Of a DNA stretch of 6,294 bases, positions 1 through 5,806 are shown piece by piece. This DNA is from Mariprofundaceae bacterium. GTDB lineage: Bacteria > Pseudomonadota > Zetaproteobacteria > Mariprofundales > Mariprofundaceae. Below the pieces are notes generated by a model that did no database searches, was not told the DNA's origin, and saw only the letters and a program-made list of their open reading frames with translations. The position numbers were made by a program, and so were the translations under genes. The stretch is taken from contig JAUZQP010000218.1 in the NCBI GenBank assembly GCA_030950965.1, positions 1 to 6,294 of the forward strand, read 5' to 3'. Numbering within the stretch: the first letter of the stretch is position 1; each line of letters starts with the position of its first letter.

Positions 1-120
1 TCTACCAAAATCGCGCAGGATTTTTGTTCAGCATCAAGGCGCAAAAAGCAAAGCATAGCTCGCTATGTAAGCTTTTTTGCAACGCAGATCCTGGGCAAAA
101 AGACAAGAGAGTTTGGTAGA
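1..120. repeat. 120-bp imperfect palindromic repeat (MITE-like), downstream of rsxG
   Basis: The first nine bases (TCTACCAAA) are the exact reverse complement of bases 112-120 (TTTGGTAGA). The two 59-nt halves fold on each other around a 2-nt loop at 60-61. The centre is a perfect 6-bp stem (CATAGC at 54-59, GCTATG at 62-67), flanked by GCAAAAA on the left and TTTTTTGC on the right, with further matching blocks outside after small shifts. There is no start-to-stop frame worth calling. This shape (matched ends, full-length self-complementarity, no gene) fits a miniature inverted-repeat element or a dispersed palindromic repeat. The left end coincides with the window edge, so the true boundary and any target duplication cannot be verified. 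The repeat nature is inferred from structure; no second copy is present here. Confidence 0.6.
37..84 (-). terminator. possible rnf operon terminator hairpin inside the palindrome
   Basis: Read leftward from rsxG, the RNA would form a stem of CATAGC/GCTATG with a 2-nt loop, extended by AAGC/GCUU after a 3-nt internal mismatch, and followed by a U-rich tract (UUUGCUUUUUG). It lies about 55 nt past the rsxG stop. The stem is short and the U-tract is interrupted, so termination would be weak or partial. If rsxE lies further left in the same operon, a strong terminator here would be unexpected. Confidence 0.28.
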
Positions 121-138
121 TTATTTATTGCGAGTTGC

Positions 139-741
139 CTAGGATGACTGGGCAGGCACGACGGCGGGTTGAAGCAATGCTTCACGGTCATGGGCGAATT
201 GCTGTAAGCCACGGTGTACGGCATTGACGATGGCACGAGGCGAAATGGTTGCACCTGTGAATTGATCGAAATCACCGCCGTCTTTTTTCACTGCCCAATG
301 GCGTGAATCTAAGGTTTGATGAGCAAAAGAGGCGAGCCAATCCTGATTGTGAACAATGCCATCGCCCAAGCCTGGCGTTTCACGGTGGTCGGTAACGCGA
401 ATACCAATCGTCTGCCCTGTTGCATCGACCCCGATTAACAGATGAATCGAGCCGCTGTAACCATCAGGTGCAATAGCTTCCCACGCAAAAGCAATCACCT
501 TGTGGGCAGCATCACGAGCAATAAAATACGCTGTTCCAGCCACGATTTTTTGATCGCTGAGTGGATCATTGGCATGTTCAGGCAACACTTGCATCAAAGC
601 ATTCATCATGCTTTGCCGCTTCGCTTCGGCAATCGGACCACGGGTAAAGCGGTCGGTTAGGCCAAGAATAATTGCACAGACCACCGCCACTGCCAGCAAT
701 GCTACGACCATCCTTTTTTGTTCTTTGGTAATATGCTTCAT
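139..741 (-). CDS. rsxG: Rnf/Rsx electron transport complex subunit G (covalent FMN protein)
   Basis: This 200-aa protein is the periplasm-facing flavin subunit of the Rnf complex. Residues 10-29 form one N-terminal membrane anchor. Then come APDGYSGSIHLLIG (91-104), HRETPGLGD (119-127) and the flavinylation motif DQFTGAT (159-165). By analogy with characterised RnfG/NqrC proteins, Thr165 would be the phosphoester-linked FMN site; the motif satisfies the Dxx[ST]GAT pattern recognised by the ApbE flavin transferase. The run WAVKKDGGDFDQFTGATIS (149-167) is nearly identical to the E. coli RsxG sequence as I recall it. The length is normal for the family. The start ATG lies 6 nt after the rsxD stop, with only a weak AGGT upstream, so translation is probably helped by coupling. 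It ends in TAG, followed by the palindromic repeat instead of rsxE. Confidence 0.96.
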   Translation of the reverse strand: MKHITKEQKRMVVALLAVAVVCAIILGLTDRFTRGPIAEAKRQSMMNALMQVLPEHANDPLSDQKIVAGTAYFIARDAAHKVIAFAWEAIAPDGYSGSIHLLIGVDATGQTIGIRVTDHRETPGLGDGIVHNQDWLASFAHQTLDSRHWAVKKDGGDFDQFTGATISPRAIVNAVHRGLQQFAHDREALLQPAVVPAQSS

Positions 742-747
742 ATTGTC

Positions 748-1797
748 TTACCTATGACCATACACACGCGGACGGCAATACTGATCAATCAAAGGAACGG
801 TGCAATTCATCAGCAGCACGGCGAACATCGCCCCTTCAGGGTAACCGCCCCAGGTACGAATCACCCACGTAAGCAGACCGCAGCCGATACCAAAGACGAT
901 ATGCCCTTGGACAGTCATCGGTGAAGATACAGGGTCGGTTGCCATAAAAAAGGCACAGAGCAACAAACCACCAGCCAACACATGGAACAACGGCGGCGCG
1001 AAACGATCTGCATCCACCGCATGAAAAATGGCTGCCAGCACCGCGACCGTGGCGATGTAGGTCACGGGGATGTGCCAACGAATCGTGCCGCGTGCCAACA
1101 TTAGGATGCCGCCAATTAACAAGGCCAAGGCACTGGTTTCACCCAGCGAACCACCTTCGTTACCAACAAAAGCGTTGAAATAGCTGTAATCATGCGCCTG
1201 CAACGATGCCGCCACAGCAATGCCCTGCATGGCATCGGTTTTGATGTAACCCAGCGGCGTAGCAGCGGTCATGCCATCCAGCGTTAAGCCCAGACTTTCG
1301 ACTCCACCAAAGAACAGTGTAAGCGTAGTGGTCACATCGTACAAATCTACCGCCGCTGGCATGGTGGCAGCCGGCAGCAACCAACTGGTCATCGCCAAGG
1401 GAAAAGAGATCAGCAAAATCACCCGCGCCGACAAGGCTGGGTTGAAGGGATTATAACCCAGACCGCCGTATAATTGCTTACCCAAGATAATCGCAAACAG
1501 AGAGCCGCACACCGTCATCCACCACGGAACAAGAGCGGGCAGGGTCAACGCCAGCAACAAGCCTGTGAGCGCGGCAGAGCCATCGGACAGACGCGAAGGA
1601 CGCGCCATCATGCGTAAAGCCACCCACTCACCCAACATGCACACGCCCATGCAGGTCATAATCTGCCAGACAGCTAACCAGCCAAAGAGCCACACGGCGC
1701 ACAAGGTCGCAGGCAACAGGGCGATCATGACCGAAAGCATGGTGGCACGAATGCTGTCACCACCATGTTGATGCGGTGGGCTGATGTGAATCATCAT
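748..1797 (-). CDS. rsxD: Rnf/Rsx electron transport complex subunit D (membrane flavoprotein)
   Basis: This 349-aa polytopic membrane protein is homologous to NqrB. It carries a covalently bound FMN and forms part of the ion-translocating core. Diagnostic stretches are KQLYGGLGYNPFNPALSARV (107-126) followed by LLISFPLAMTSW (128-139), the flavin site DGMTAATPL (174-182, FMN expected on Thr180), FFMATDPVSSPMT (283-295), and the C-terminal GGYPEGAMFAVLLMN and PLIDQYCRPRVYGHR. The ends match E. coli RsxD closely. Hydrophobic segments are spread over the whole length, consistent with about nine to ten membrane helices. The ATG overlaps the rsxC stop as ATGA, indicating translational coupling. 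An AGAGG (1808-1812) sits 10 nt upstream. A second in-frame ATG follows at once (1794-1792), so the protein may begin at either Met. Confidence 0.96.
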   Translation of the reverse strand: MMIHISPPHQHGGDSIRATMLSVMIALLPATLCAVWLFGWLAVWQIMTCMGVCMLGEWVALRMMARPSRLSDGSAALTGLLLALTLPALVPWWMTVCGSLFAIILGKQLYGGLGYNPFNPALSARVILLISFPLAMTSWLLPAATMPAAVDLYDVTTTLTLFFGGVESLGLTLDGMTAATPLGYIKTDAMQGIAVAASLQAHDYSYFNAFVGNEGGSLGETSALALLIGGILMLARGTIRWHIPVTYIATVAVLAAIFHAVDADRFAPPLFHVLAGGLLLCAFFMATDPVSSPMTVQGHIVFGIGCGLLTWVIRTWGGYPEGAMFAVLLMNCTVPLIDQYCRPRVYGHR

Positions 1798-3317
1798 GCG
1801 TCTTTATCCTCTGTCACAGCGGGCTTGGCTTGTGCGCGTACGCGGCTGCGGCGCGCTGCTTTTTCGGATTTTTCTTGCTCCATACGTCCAGCACGCTGTT
1901 CTGAACGTTGGCGCGATGCCTCGGCAAAGGATTTTTCTTTACGAATCTGTGCCAACTGCCCTTTGCCATAACGGAAGTAATGCACCAAAGGAATGTGCGA
2001 AGGGCATACATTGCTGCAACAGCCACATTCAATGCAATCAAAGAGCTGATACTCTTCAGCCTTCTCAAAATCACCCTGACGACTGAAGTCTGCCATCAAG
2101 TTCGGCACCAACCGCACGGGGCAAACATCGCTGCAATGACCACAACGAATGCATGGCTCTTCCACCTGGTGTTCGGCAAGCAACACATCACGCTGCATAG
2201 CAAGCAGACCAGTCGTTGCTTTCACCACAGGAGCTTCAGCATTTTTCAGTCGCTCCCCCATCATCGGGCCACCGTGAATAATCTGAATGTCATCAAACAC
2301 TTCCAAGCCACACTGCGCAAACACAAAGCGCATCGGCGTACCCAAACGCACACGCATATTCGCAGGCTTAGGCAGAGCATCGCCACTCACCGTAATCACC
2401 CGTTCGGTCAGCGCGTGACCGTGGGTGACAGCCTGATAAATCGCATAGGTCGAACCAACATTTTGGCACAGCACACCGATATGCATAGGCAATTTACCCG
2501 CTGGCACTTCGTGACCTGTAATGGCTTGAATCAACTGCTTCTCACTACCTTGTGGGTAGCGCGTAGGCAACGCCTGCACCGATAATTTTAGTGCCTTTTG
2601 GTGTTCACTTGCCGCATACCACGCCTCGATTGCCTCTTGCATCGCGGCAATCGCATCGGGCTTGTTATCTTCAATGGCAATAACGCCGCGTTTCGCGCCG
2701 ACCATGTGCAACAACAGCATCAGCCCTTGCACCATCGTGTCGCTCTGCTCACACAACATACGGTGATCATGCGTCAACCACGGTTCACATTCAATGCCGT
2801 TGATAATCACCGTATGAATGGGACTACGCTGATCTTTGAGCAATTTCACATAGGTAGGGAAGCCAGCACCGCCCAAGCCCGTAATTCCCGCCAGACGCAC
2901 CCGTTCACGCAGCACGGCTGGCTCTTCCATGCTCCAGTGGTGAAGTTTAGGACCAACCGCAACAGCGCGGTCTTCGCCATCCGCTTCAATAAAAATACAG
3001 GGCATGCCTAAACCTGAAGGATGCGGCACGGTATGCTCTTCGATACGCACCACACGCCCCGATGTGCCAGCGTGAACAGGGGCAGAGATGTAACCTTGCG
3101 ATTTACCGATTTTCTGCCCGCGCAGTACGGTGTCACCGACATGCACCAGCGATTTACATGAAGCCCCGATGTGCTGCTTCAAGGGGTGAATCAACACCGA
3201 TGGCAAGGGGCAATCGACAATCGGTGAGGCTGCCGTTTGTTTGTGCATATCCAGCACCACGCCACCATCAAAGCCCGATGCACCGCGCAGCTTATGCCAT
3301 ACATCAAGCAGCTTCAT
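1794..3317 (-). CDS. rsxC: Rnf/Rsx electron transport complex subunit C (NADH/FMN and 2x[4Fe-4S] subunit)
   Basis: This is the peripheral cytoplasmic subunit thought to accept or donate electrons with NADH. Starting at ATG 3317 it has 507 aa. That start has a good AAGGAG five nt upstream and gives the normal family N-terminus, whereas an in-frame ATG 33 nt earlier adds residues with no family counterpart. Order: RnfC N-terminal barrel-sandwich region (about 35-95, with HPLKQHIGA and PVHAGTSG), the NuoF-like nucleotide/flavin fold with GLGGAGFPTYVKL (147-159) and IEDNKPDAI, an SLBB-like segment (about 303-330), and two ferredoxin motifs. Their cysteines are at 389/392/395/399 and 428/431/434/438. 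A charged helical tail (460-494) follows. The long Ala/Lys repeats that extend E. coli RsxC to about 740 aa are absent. It overlaps rsxB by 14 nt and rsxD by 4 nt. Confidence 0.96.
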   Translation of the reverse strand: MKLLDVWHKLRGASGFDGGVVLDMHKQTAASPIVDCPLPSVLIHPLKQHIGASCKSLVHVGDTVLRGQKIGKSQGYISAPVHAGTSGRVVRIEEHTVPHPSGLGMPCIFIEADGEDRAVAVGPKLHHWSMEEPAVLRERVRLAGITGLGGAGFPTYVKLLKDQRSPIHTVIINGIECEPWLTHDHRMLCEQSDTMVQGLMLLLHMVGAKRGVIAIEDNKPDAIAAMQEAIEAWYAASEHQKALKLSVQALPTRYPQGSEKQLIQAITGHEVPAGKLPMHIGVLCQNVGSTYAIYQAVTHGHALTERVITVSGDALPKPANMRVRLGTPMRFVFAQCGLEVFDDIQIIHGGPMMGERLKNAEAPVVKATTGLLAMQRDVLLAEHQVEEPCIRCGHCSDVCPVRLVPNLMADFSRQGDFEKAEEYQLFDCIECGCCSNVCPSHIPLVHYFRYGKGQLAQIRKEKSFAEASRQRSEQRAGRMEQEKSEKAARRSRVRAQAKPAVTEDKDA

Positions 3318-3885
3318 GCTGACTCCTTCGCTCTCGTCCCTGTTGCGCACGTTGCGTATTGGGCAGTGGCCATGACCAATGTTCCAGCAATTCAGGCTTA
3401 ATCAGCATATCAATACAATCCACAGGGCATGGCTCCAAACAGAGGTTGCAGCCCGTGCAATGGTCGGCAATCACGGTGTGATAATGTTTAGGCGCACCAA
3501 TAATCGCATCAACAGGGCAAGCTTTAATGCACAGCGTACAGCCGATGCACTCATCCTCGCGGACAAAGGCTACCATCGGTTGGGTAGCCTCTTCTTCTAC
3601 CTCTTTTGGCTCTACACCCATCAACTCAGCAATCGCTAACATGGTGCGTTCACCACCAGGCACACAGTGATTCACCTCAGCTTCGTCACCTGCCACAGCA
3701 TCGGCATACGGACGGCAACCAGGGTAACCACACTGACCACACTGCGTTTGCGGCAACAGCGCATCGACTTGATCGGCAATAGGATTCCCCTCAACGTGAA
3801 AGACCCGCGTGGCAATCGCCAACGTAATACCGGCCAGTAAAGCCAGTCCGCCCAGTGCAAGGACTGCATAAATAATGGATTCCAT
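3304..3885 (-). CDS. rsxB: Rnf/Rsx electron transport complex subunit B (polyferredoxin)
   Basis: This 193-aa iron-sulfur protein would pass electrons between ferredoxin and the membrane part of the complex. Residues 5-25 are a hydrophobic anchor. A four-cysteine (Fe-S) domain follows, QCGQCGYPGCRPYADA, with Cys49, Cys52, Cys57 and Cys74. Next are two classic [4Fe-4S] motifs: CIGCTLCIKACP (Cys113/116/119/123) and CTGCNLCLEPCP (Cys143/146/149/153). All twelve expected ligands are present, and Cys157 is additional. The tail after 165 is polar and basic. The length matches the family. The start codon overlaps the rsxA stop by one base (TGATG) and no Shine-Dalgarno is evident, so it is probably translated by termination-reinitiation from rsxA. 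The 3' end overlaps rsxC by 14 nt. Confidence 0.97.
   Translation of the reverse strand: MESIIYAVLALGGLALLAGITLAIATRVFHVEGNPIADQVDALLPQTQCGQCGYPGCRPYADAVAGDEAEVNHCVPGGERTMLAIAELMGVEPKEVEEEATQPMVAFVREDECIGCTLCIKACPVDAIIGAPKHYHTVIADHCTGCNLCLEPCPVDCIDMLIKPELLEHWSWPLPNTQRAQQGRERRSQHEAA
3323..3328 (-). promoter_or_regulatory. Shine-Dalgarno that fixes the rsxC start
   Basis: On the minus strand AAGGAG is followed by five nt (TCAGC) and ATG at 3317-3315. The site lies inside the 3' end of rsxB. It supports the 507-aa RsxC start over the upstream in-frame ATG at 3350-3348. Confidence 0.8.
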
Positions 3886-4466
3886 CAGATTTTTACAAGG
3901 CCAGAAAAGCCAAGGAACGCCAACGACATCATGCCTGCCGTAATCAGCGTAATCGGTGAACCTTTGAACGCCGTAGGCACAGGCGCGTGAGCCATGCGCT
4001 CACGCAGCCCAGAAAACAGTATCAACACCAAAGAAAAGCCCAACGCCGCACCAAAGCCATACAGCGCGGAGCTGAAAAAATTGTAATCCTGTTGCACATT
4101 GAGTAATGCCACTCCCAGCACGGCGCAATTGGTGGTAATCAACGGCAGATAAATACCCAAGCCCTGATACAACACAGGGCTACTTTTATGGATCACCATC
4201 TCCACAAACTGTACCAACGCAGCAATAATAAGAATAAAAAAGATGGTTTGAAGATACTCCAAACCAAGCGGAATCAGCACGAATTGTTGCACCAACCAAG
4301 AGGCGGTAGAGGCCAGCGTCATCACAAACATGACAGCAAAGGACATGCCAATCGCTGTTTCGGTACGTCCAGAAACGCCTAAAAAGGGGCAGATGCCAAG
4401 AAACTTACTTAACACATAATTGTTAACCAGCACCGCAGAAAGAAGAATAGTAGCAAATTCAGTCAT
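3885..4466 (-). CDS. rsxA: Rnf/Rsx electron transport complex subunit A (membrane)
   Basis: This 193-aa integral membrane protein has six predicted hydrophobic segments and the same length as E. coli RsxA. It is homologous to NqrE. Recognisable stretches are LVNNYVLSKFLGICPFLGVS (13-32), LPLITTNCAVLGVALLN (107-123), SALYGFGAALGFSLV and LITAGMMSLAFLGFSGLVKI at the C-terminus. Cys26 (GICP) and Cys114 (TTNC) correspond to the pair that, with two cysteines of subunit E, ligates an iron-sulfur cluster within the membrane in related NQR/Rnf structures. It is the first gene of the operon. The ATG at 4466 gives the exact family N-terminus, yet nothing resembling a Shine-Dalgarno precedes it: the upstream minus-strand sequence is CCTCCTAGCATGCCCCG. 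The end of the 168-bp inverted-repeat element lies nine nt upstream. Confidence 0.97.
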   Translation of the reverse strand: MTEFATILLSAVLVNNYVLSKFLGICPFLGVSGRTETAIGMSFAVMFVMTLASTASWLVQQFVLIPLGLEYLQTIFFILIIAALVQFVEMVIHKSSPVLYQGLGIYLPLITTNCAVLGVALLNVQQDYNFFSSALYGFGAALGFSLVLILFSGLRERMAHAPVPTAFKGSPITLITAGMMSLAFLGFSGLVKI

Positions 4467-4475
4467 CGGGGCATG

Positions 4476-4643
4476 CTAGGAGGTTGTCCGAAAATAGAAA
4501 GACCTACTGCGGAATCCCCATTTCGGCCATGATTTCCGTCTATTTTCGTTAACTAGACCCTGCTATTCGCCTCAAACAGCCGAAAAACATGACTCAAAAT
4601 GGGAATCCCTCGCTACGGTTTCTATTGTCGGACAGCCTCCTAG
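4476..4643. mobile_element. 168-bp non-coding element with 25-bp terminal inverted repeats (MITE-like)
   Basis: Bases 4476-4500 and the reverse complement of 4619-4643 agree at 23 of 25 positions, both beginning CTAGGAGG and ending AATAGAAA. Self-complementarity continues inward with small gaps (for example GAATCCCCATTT on the left against GATTCCCATTTT on the right, and GGCCATGATTTCCG against GAGTCATGTTTTTCGG). The arms are about 70 nt with a short unpaired middle. No coding frame is visible. CTAG at both ends is either part of the repeat or a 4-bp target duplication; as a YTAR sequence it would suit the duplication known for the IS5 group, giving a 160-bp core. This assignment is inference. 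It lies between the divergent rnf and ole genes and occupies most of their shared upstream region. Confidence 0.75.
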
Positions 4644-4762
4644 AACACTAGCGCGCATAGGCAAGAGGGCGGGGAAACCAGTGGGCAGCGTGAATGGTGA
4701 CGCAGCACTTGCCGTTCTTAGTCGCCTTCTTAGAGTTGTTGCATATTTTTCAGGTGGTGTGC
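4644..4762 (+). other. remaining leader upstream of oleA; no confident promoter
   Basis: These 119 nt separate the inverted-repeat element from the oleA start. An open frame from ATG 4694 runs in phase into oleA, but its 23 residues have no family counterpart. No convincing -35/-10 pair was found; the AT-rich tract around 4737-4751 (TTGTTGCATATTTTTC) is the only loosely promoter-like stretch. Any promoter for oleA lies here or inside the element. Confidence 0.4.
4752..4757 (+). promoter_or_regulatory. Shine-Dalgarno that fixes the oleA start
   Basis: AGGTGG is followed by five nt (TGTGC) and ATG at 4763. It favours the 347-aa protein over the longer in-frame start at 4694, which lacks a comparable site. 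Confidence 0.65.
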
Positions 4763-5806
4763 ATGAAATATTCTAGGGTTTGGCTGGAGTCGGTGGGCTA
4801 CGAGCTCGCGCCTGTGGTGGTATCATCGCAGGAACTTGAAGCACGTTTACAGCCTGCTTATACAGCGTTGCGTATTGCACCAGGGCAGTTGCAGGCATTA
4901 ACGGGAATTCGGGAACGTCGCTGGTGGCAGGAGTCCACGACCGTCTCCCAAGGTGCGATTGCTGCCGCTCGCAAAGCGATGTTAGGGCAATCATATACAG
5001 CACAAGATTTAGGCGCAGTGATTTACACGGGCGTGTGCCGCGAACATTATGAGCCTGCCACCGCTTGCCATGTCGCAGCGGCTTTGGGCATCCACGGTCA
5101 GGCTGCCGTTTATGATCTTTCCAATGCTTGCTTGGGTATGCTCAGCGGTATGCTAGACATCGCCAACCGTATTGAACTGGGGCAGATTCGCGCAGGTATG
5201 GTCGTAGCGTGTGAAAGCTCGCGTGAGATTAACGAAACCATGTTACAACAACTCAACCAGCACCCCACCATTGAACGGTTCACCACCACTTTAGCCACCT
5301 TCACTGGCGGTTCGGGCGCGGCAGCGATTGTGTTAAGCGATGGCTCGTTTAGCAGCACACCGAAACCACAGTTACTCGGCGGCGTACAACTTGCCGAGCC
5401 GCAACACCATGAATTGTGTCGCTGGGGCACGCAAGCAGTAACACCTAATCATGCACAACCCTATATGCGCACCGATGCCGTGGGCGTGATGAATCACGGT
5501 ATTGCGCTGGGTCAACAGACATGGCAAGCGTTCTGTGAAGAAATAGGCTGGCATGCCGCCGATGTGGATCGCACCATCTGCCATCAAGTCGGCGAAGGTC
5601 ATCGTCAAACGATTCTGCAAACCCTGGGGCTCAACATGGAACATGATTTTATCACCTACCCTTATTTGGGCAATATGGGGACGGTGTCCCTGCCAATTAC
5701 GGCTGCCATCGCGCAAGAACGTGGCAAAATCCAACACCATCATCGCGTTGCCATGCTGGGTATCGGCAGCGGTTTGAACTGCATGATGTTGGCGGTGCAA
5801 TGGTGA
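4763..5806 (+). CDS. oleA: OleA-type acyl-CoA head-to-head condensing enzyme (ketoacyl synthase III family)
   Basis: This 347-aa thiolase-superfamily protein is related to FabH. OleA performs a non-decarboxylative Claisen condensation of two long-chain acyl-CoAs to a 2-alkyl-3-keto acid, the first step of long-chain olefin synthesis in the cytoplasm. The nucleophile is Cys123 (DLSNACLGMLSG), with His274 (ICHQVGEGH) and Asn304 (YLGNMGTVSLP). Glu97 (REHYEPATA) lies 26 residues before the Cys, the same distance as between the catalytic Glu117 and Cys143 of Xanthomonas OleA. The His-Asn spacing of 30 also equals that enzyme's His285/Asn315. The C-terminal GIGSGLNCMML is the usual end of the fold. 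The start was chosen from the AGGTGG site and because the upstream 23 residues look like non-coding sequence. Its stop overlaps the next gene. A generic FabH-like role in another lipid pathway is possible but less likely given the Glu and the neighbour. Confidence 0.88.
   Translation: MKYSRVWLESVGYELAPVVVSSQELEARLQPAYTALRIAPGQLQALTGIRERRWWQESTTVSQGAIAAARKAMLGQSYTAQDLGAVIYTGVCREHYEPATACHVAAALGIHGQAAVYDLSNACLGMLSGMLDIANRIELGQIRAGMVVACESSREINETMLQQLNQHPTIERFTTTLATFTGGSGAAAIVLSDGSFSSTPKPQLLGGVQLAEPQHHELCRWGTQAVTPNHAQPYMRTDAVGVMNHGIALGQQTWQAFCEEIGWHAADVDRTICHQVGEGHRQTILQTLGLNMEHDFITYPYLGNMGTVSLPITAAIAQERGKIQHHHRVAMLGIGSGLNCMMLAVQW

Noticed and set aside
63..275. 70-codon frame spanning the palindrome and the 3' end of rsxG on the minus strand
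   Set aside because: It overlaps rsxG in another frame and runs into the repeat; there is no ribosome binding site or family resemblance.
1252..1278. RsxD flavin site reads TAAT instead of S/T-G-A-T
   Set aside because: The Gly position is variable in RnfD proteins; E. coli RsxD, as I recall it, has SQAT at this place. The FMN-bearing Thr180 and following Pro-Leu are kept, so there is no anomaly.
1908..2585. 225-codon open frame on the plus strand inside rsxC
   Set aside because: It is antisense to a well-conserved gene, its translation is rich in His, Gln, Arg and Thr as expected of a reverse-strand shadow, and no domain is recognisable.
3318..3350. In-frame 11-residue N-terminal extension of RsxC from ATG 3350
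   Set aside because: It overlaps the rsxB tail more deeply, lacks a clear Shine-Dalgarno, and the AAGGAG-preceded ATG at 3317 gives the conserved N-terminus.
4476..4643. The inverted-repeat element as a bidirectional intrinsic terminator
   Set aside because: It lies between divergent genes, not convergent ones, lacks a U-run after a compact GC stem, and has transposon-like matched ends.
4694..4762. In-frame 23-residue N-terminal extension of OleA from ATG 4694
   Set aside because: It has no good ribosome binding site, no resemblance to the family N-terminus, and a better start with AGGTGG lies at 4763. A secretion signal would make no sense for a cytosolic acyl-CoA enzyme.
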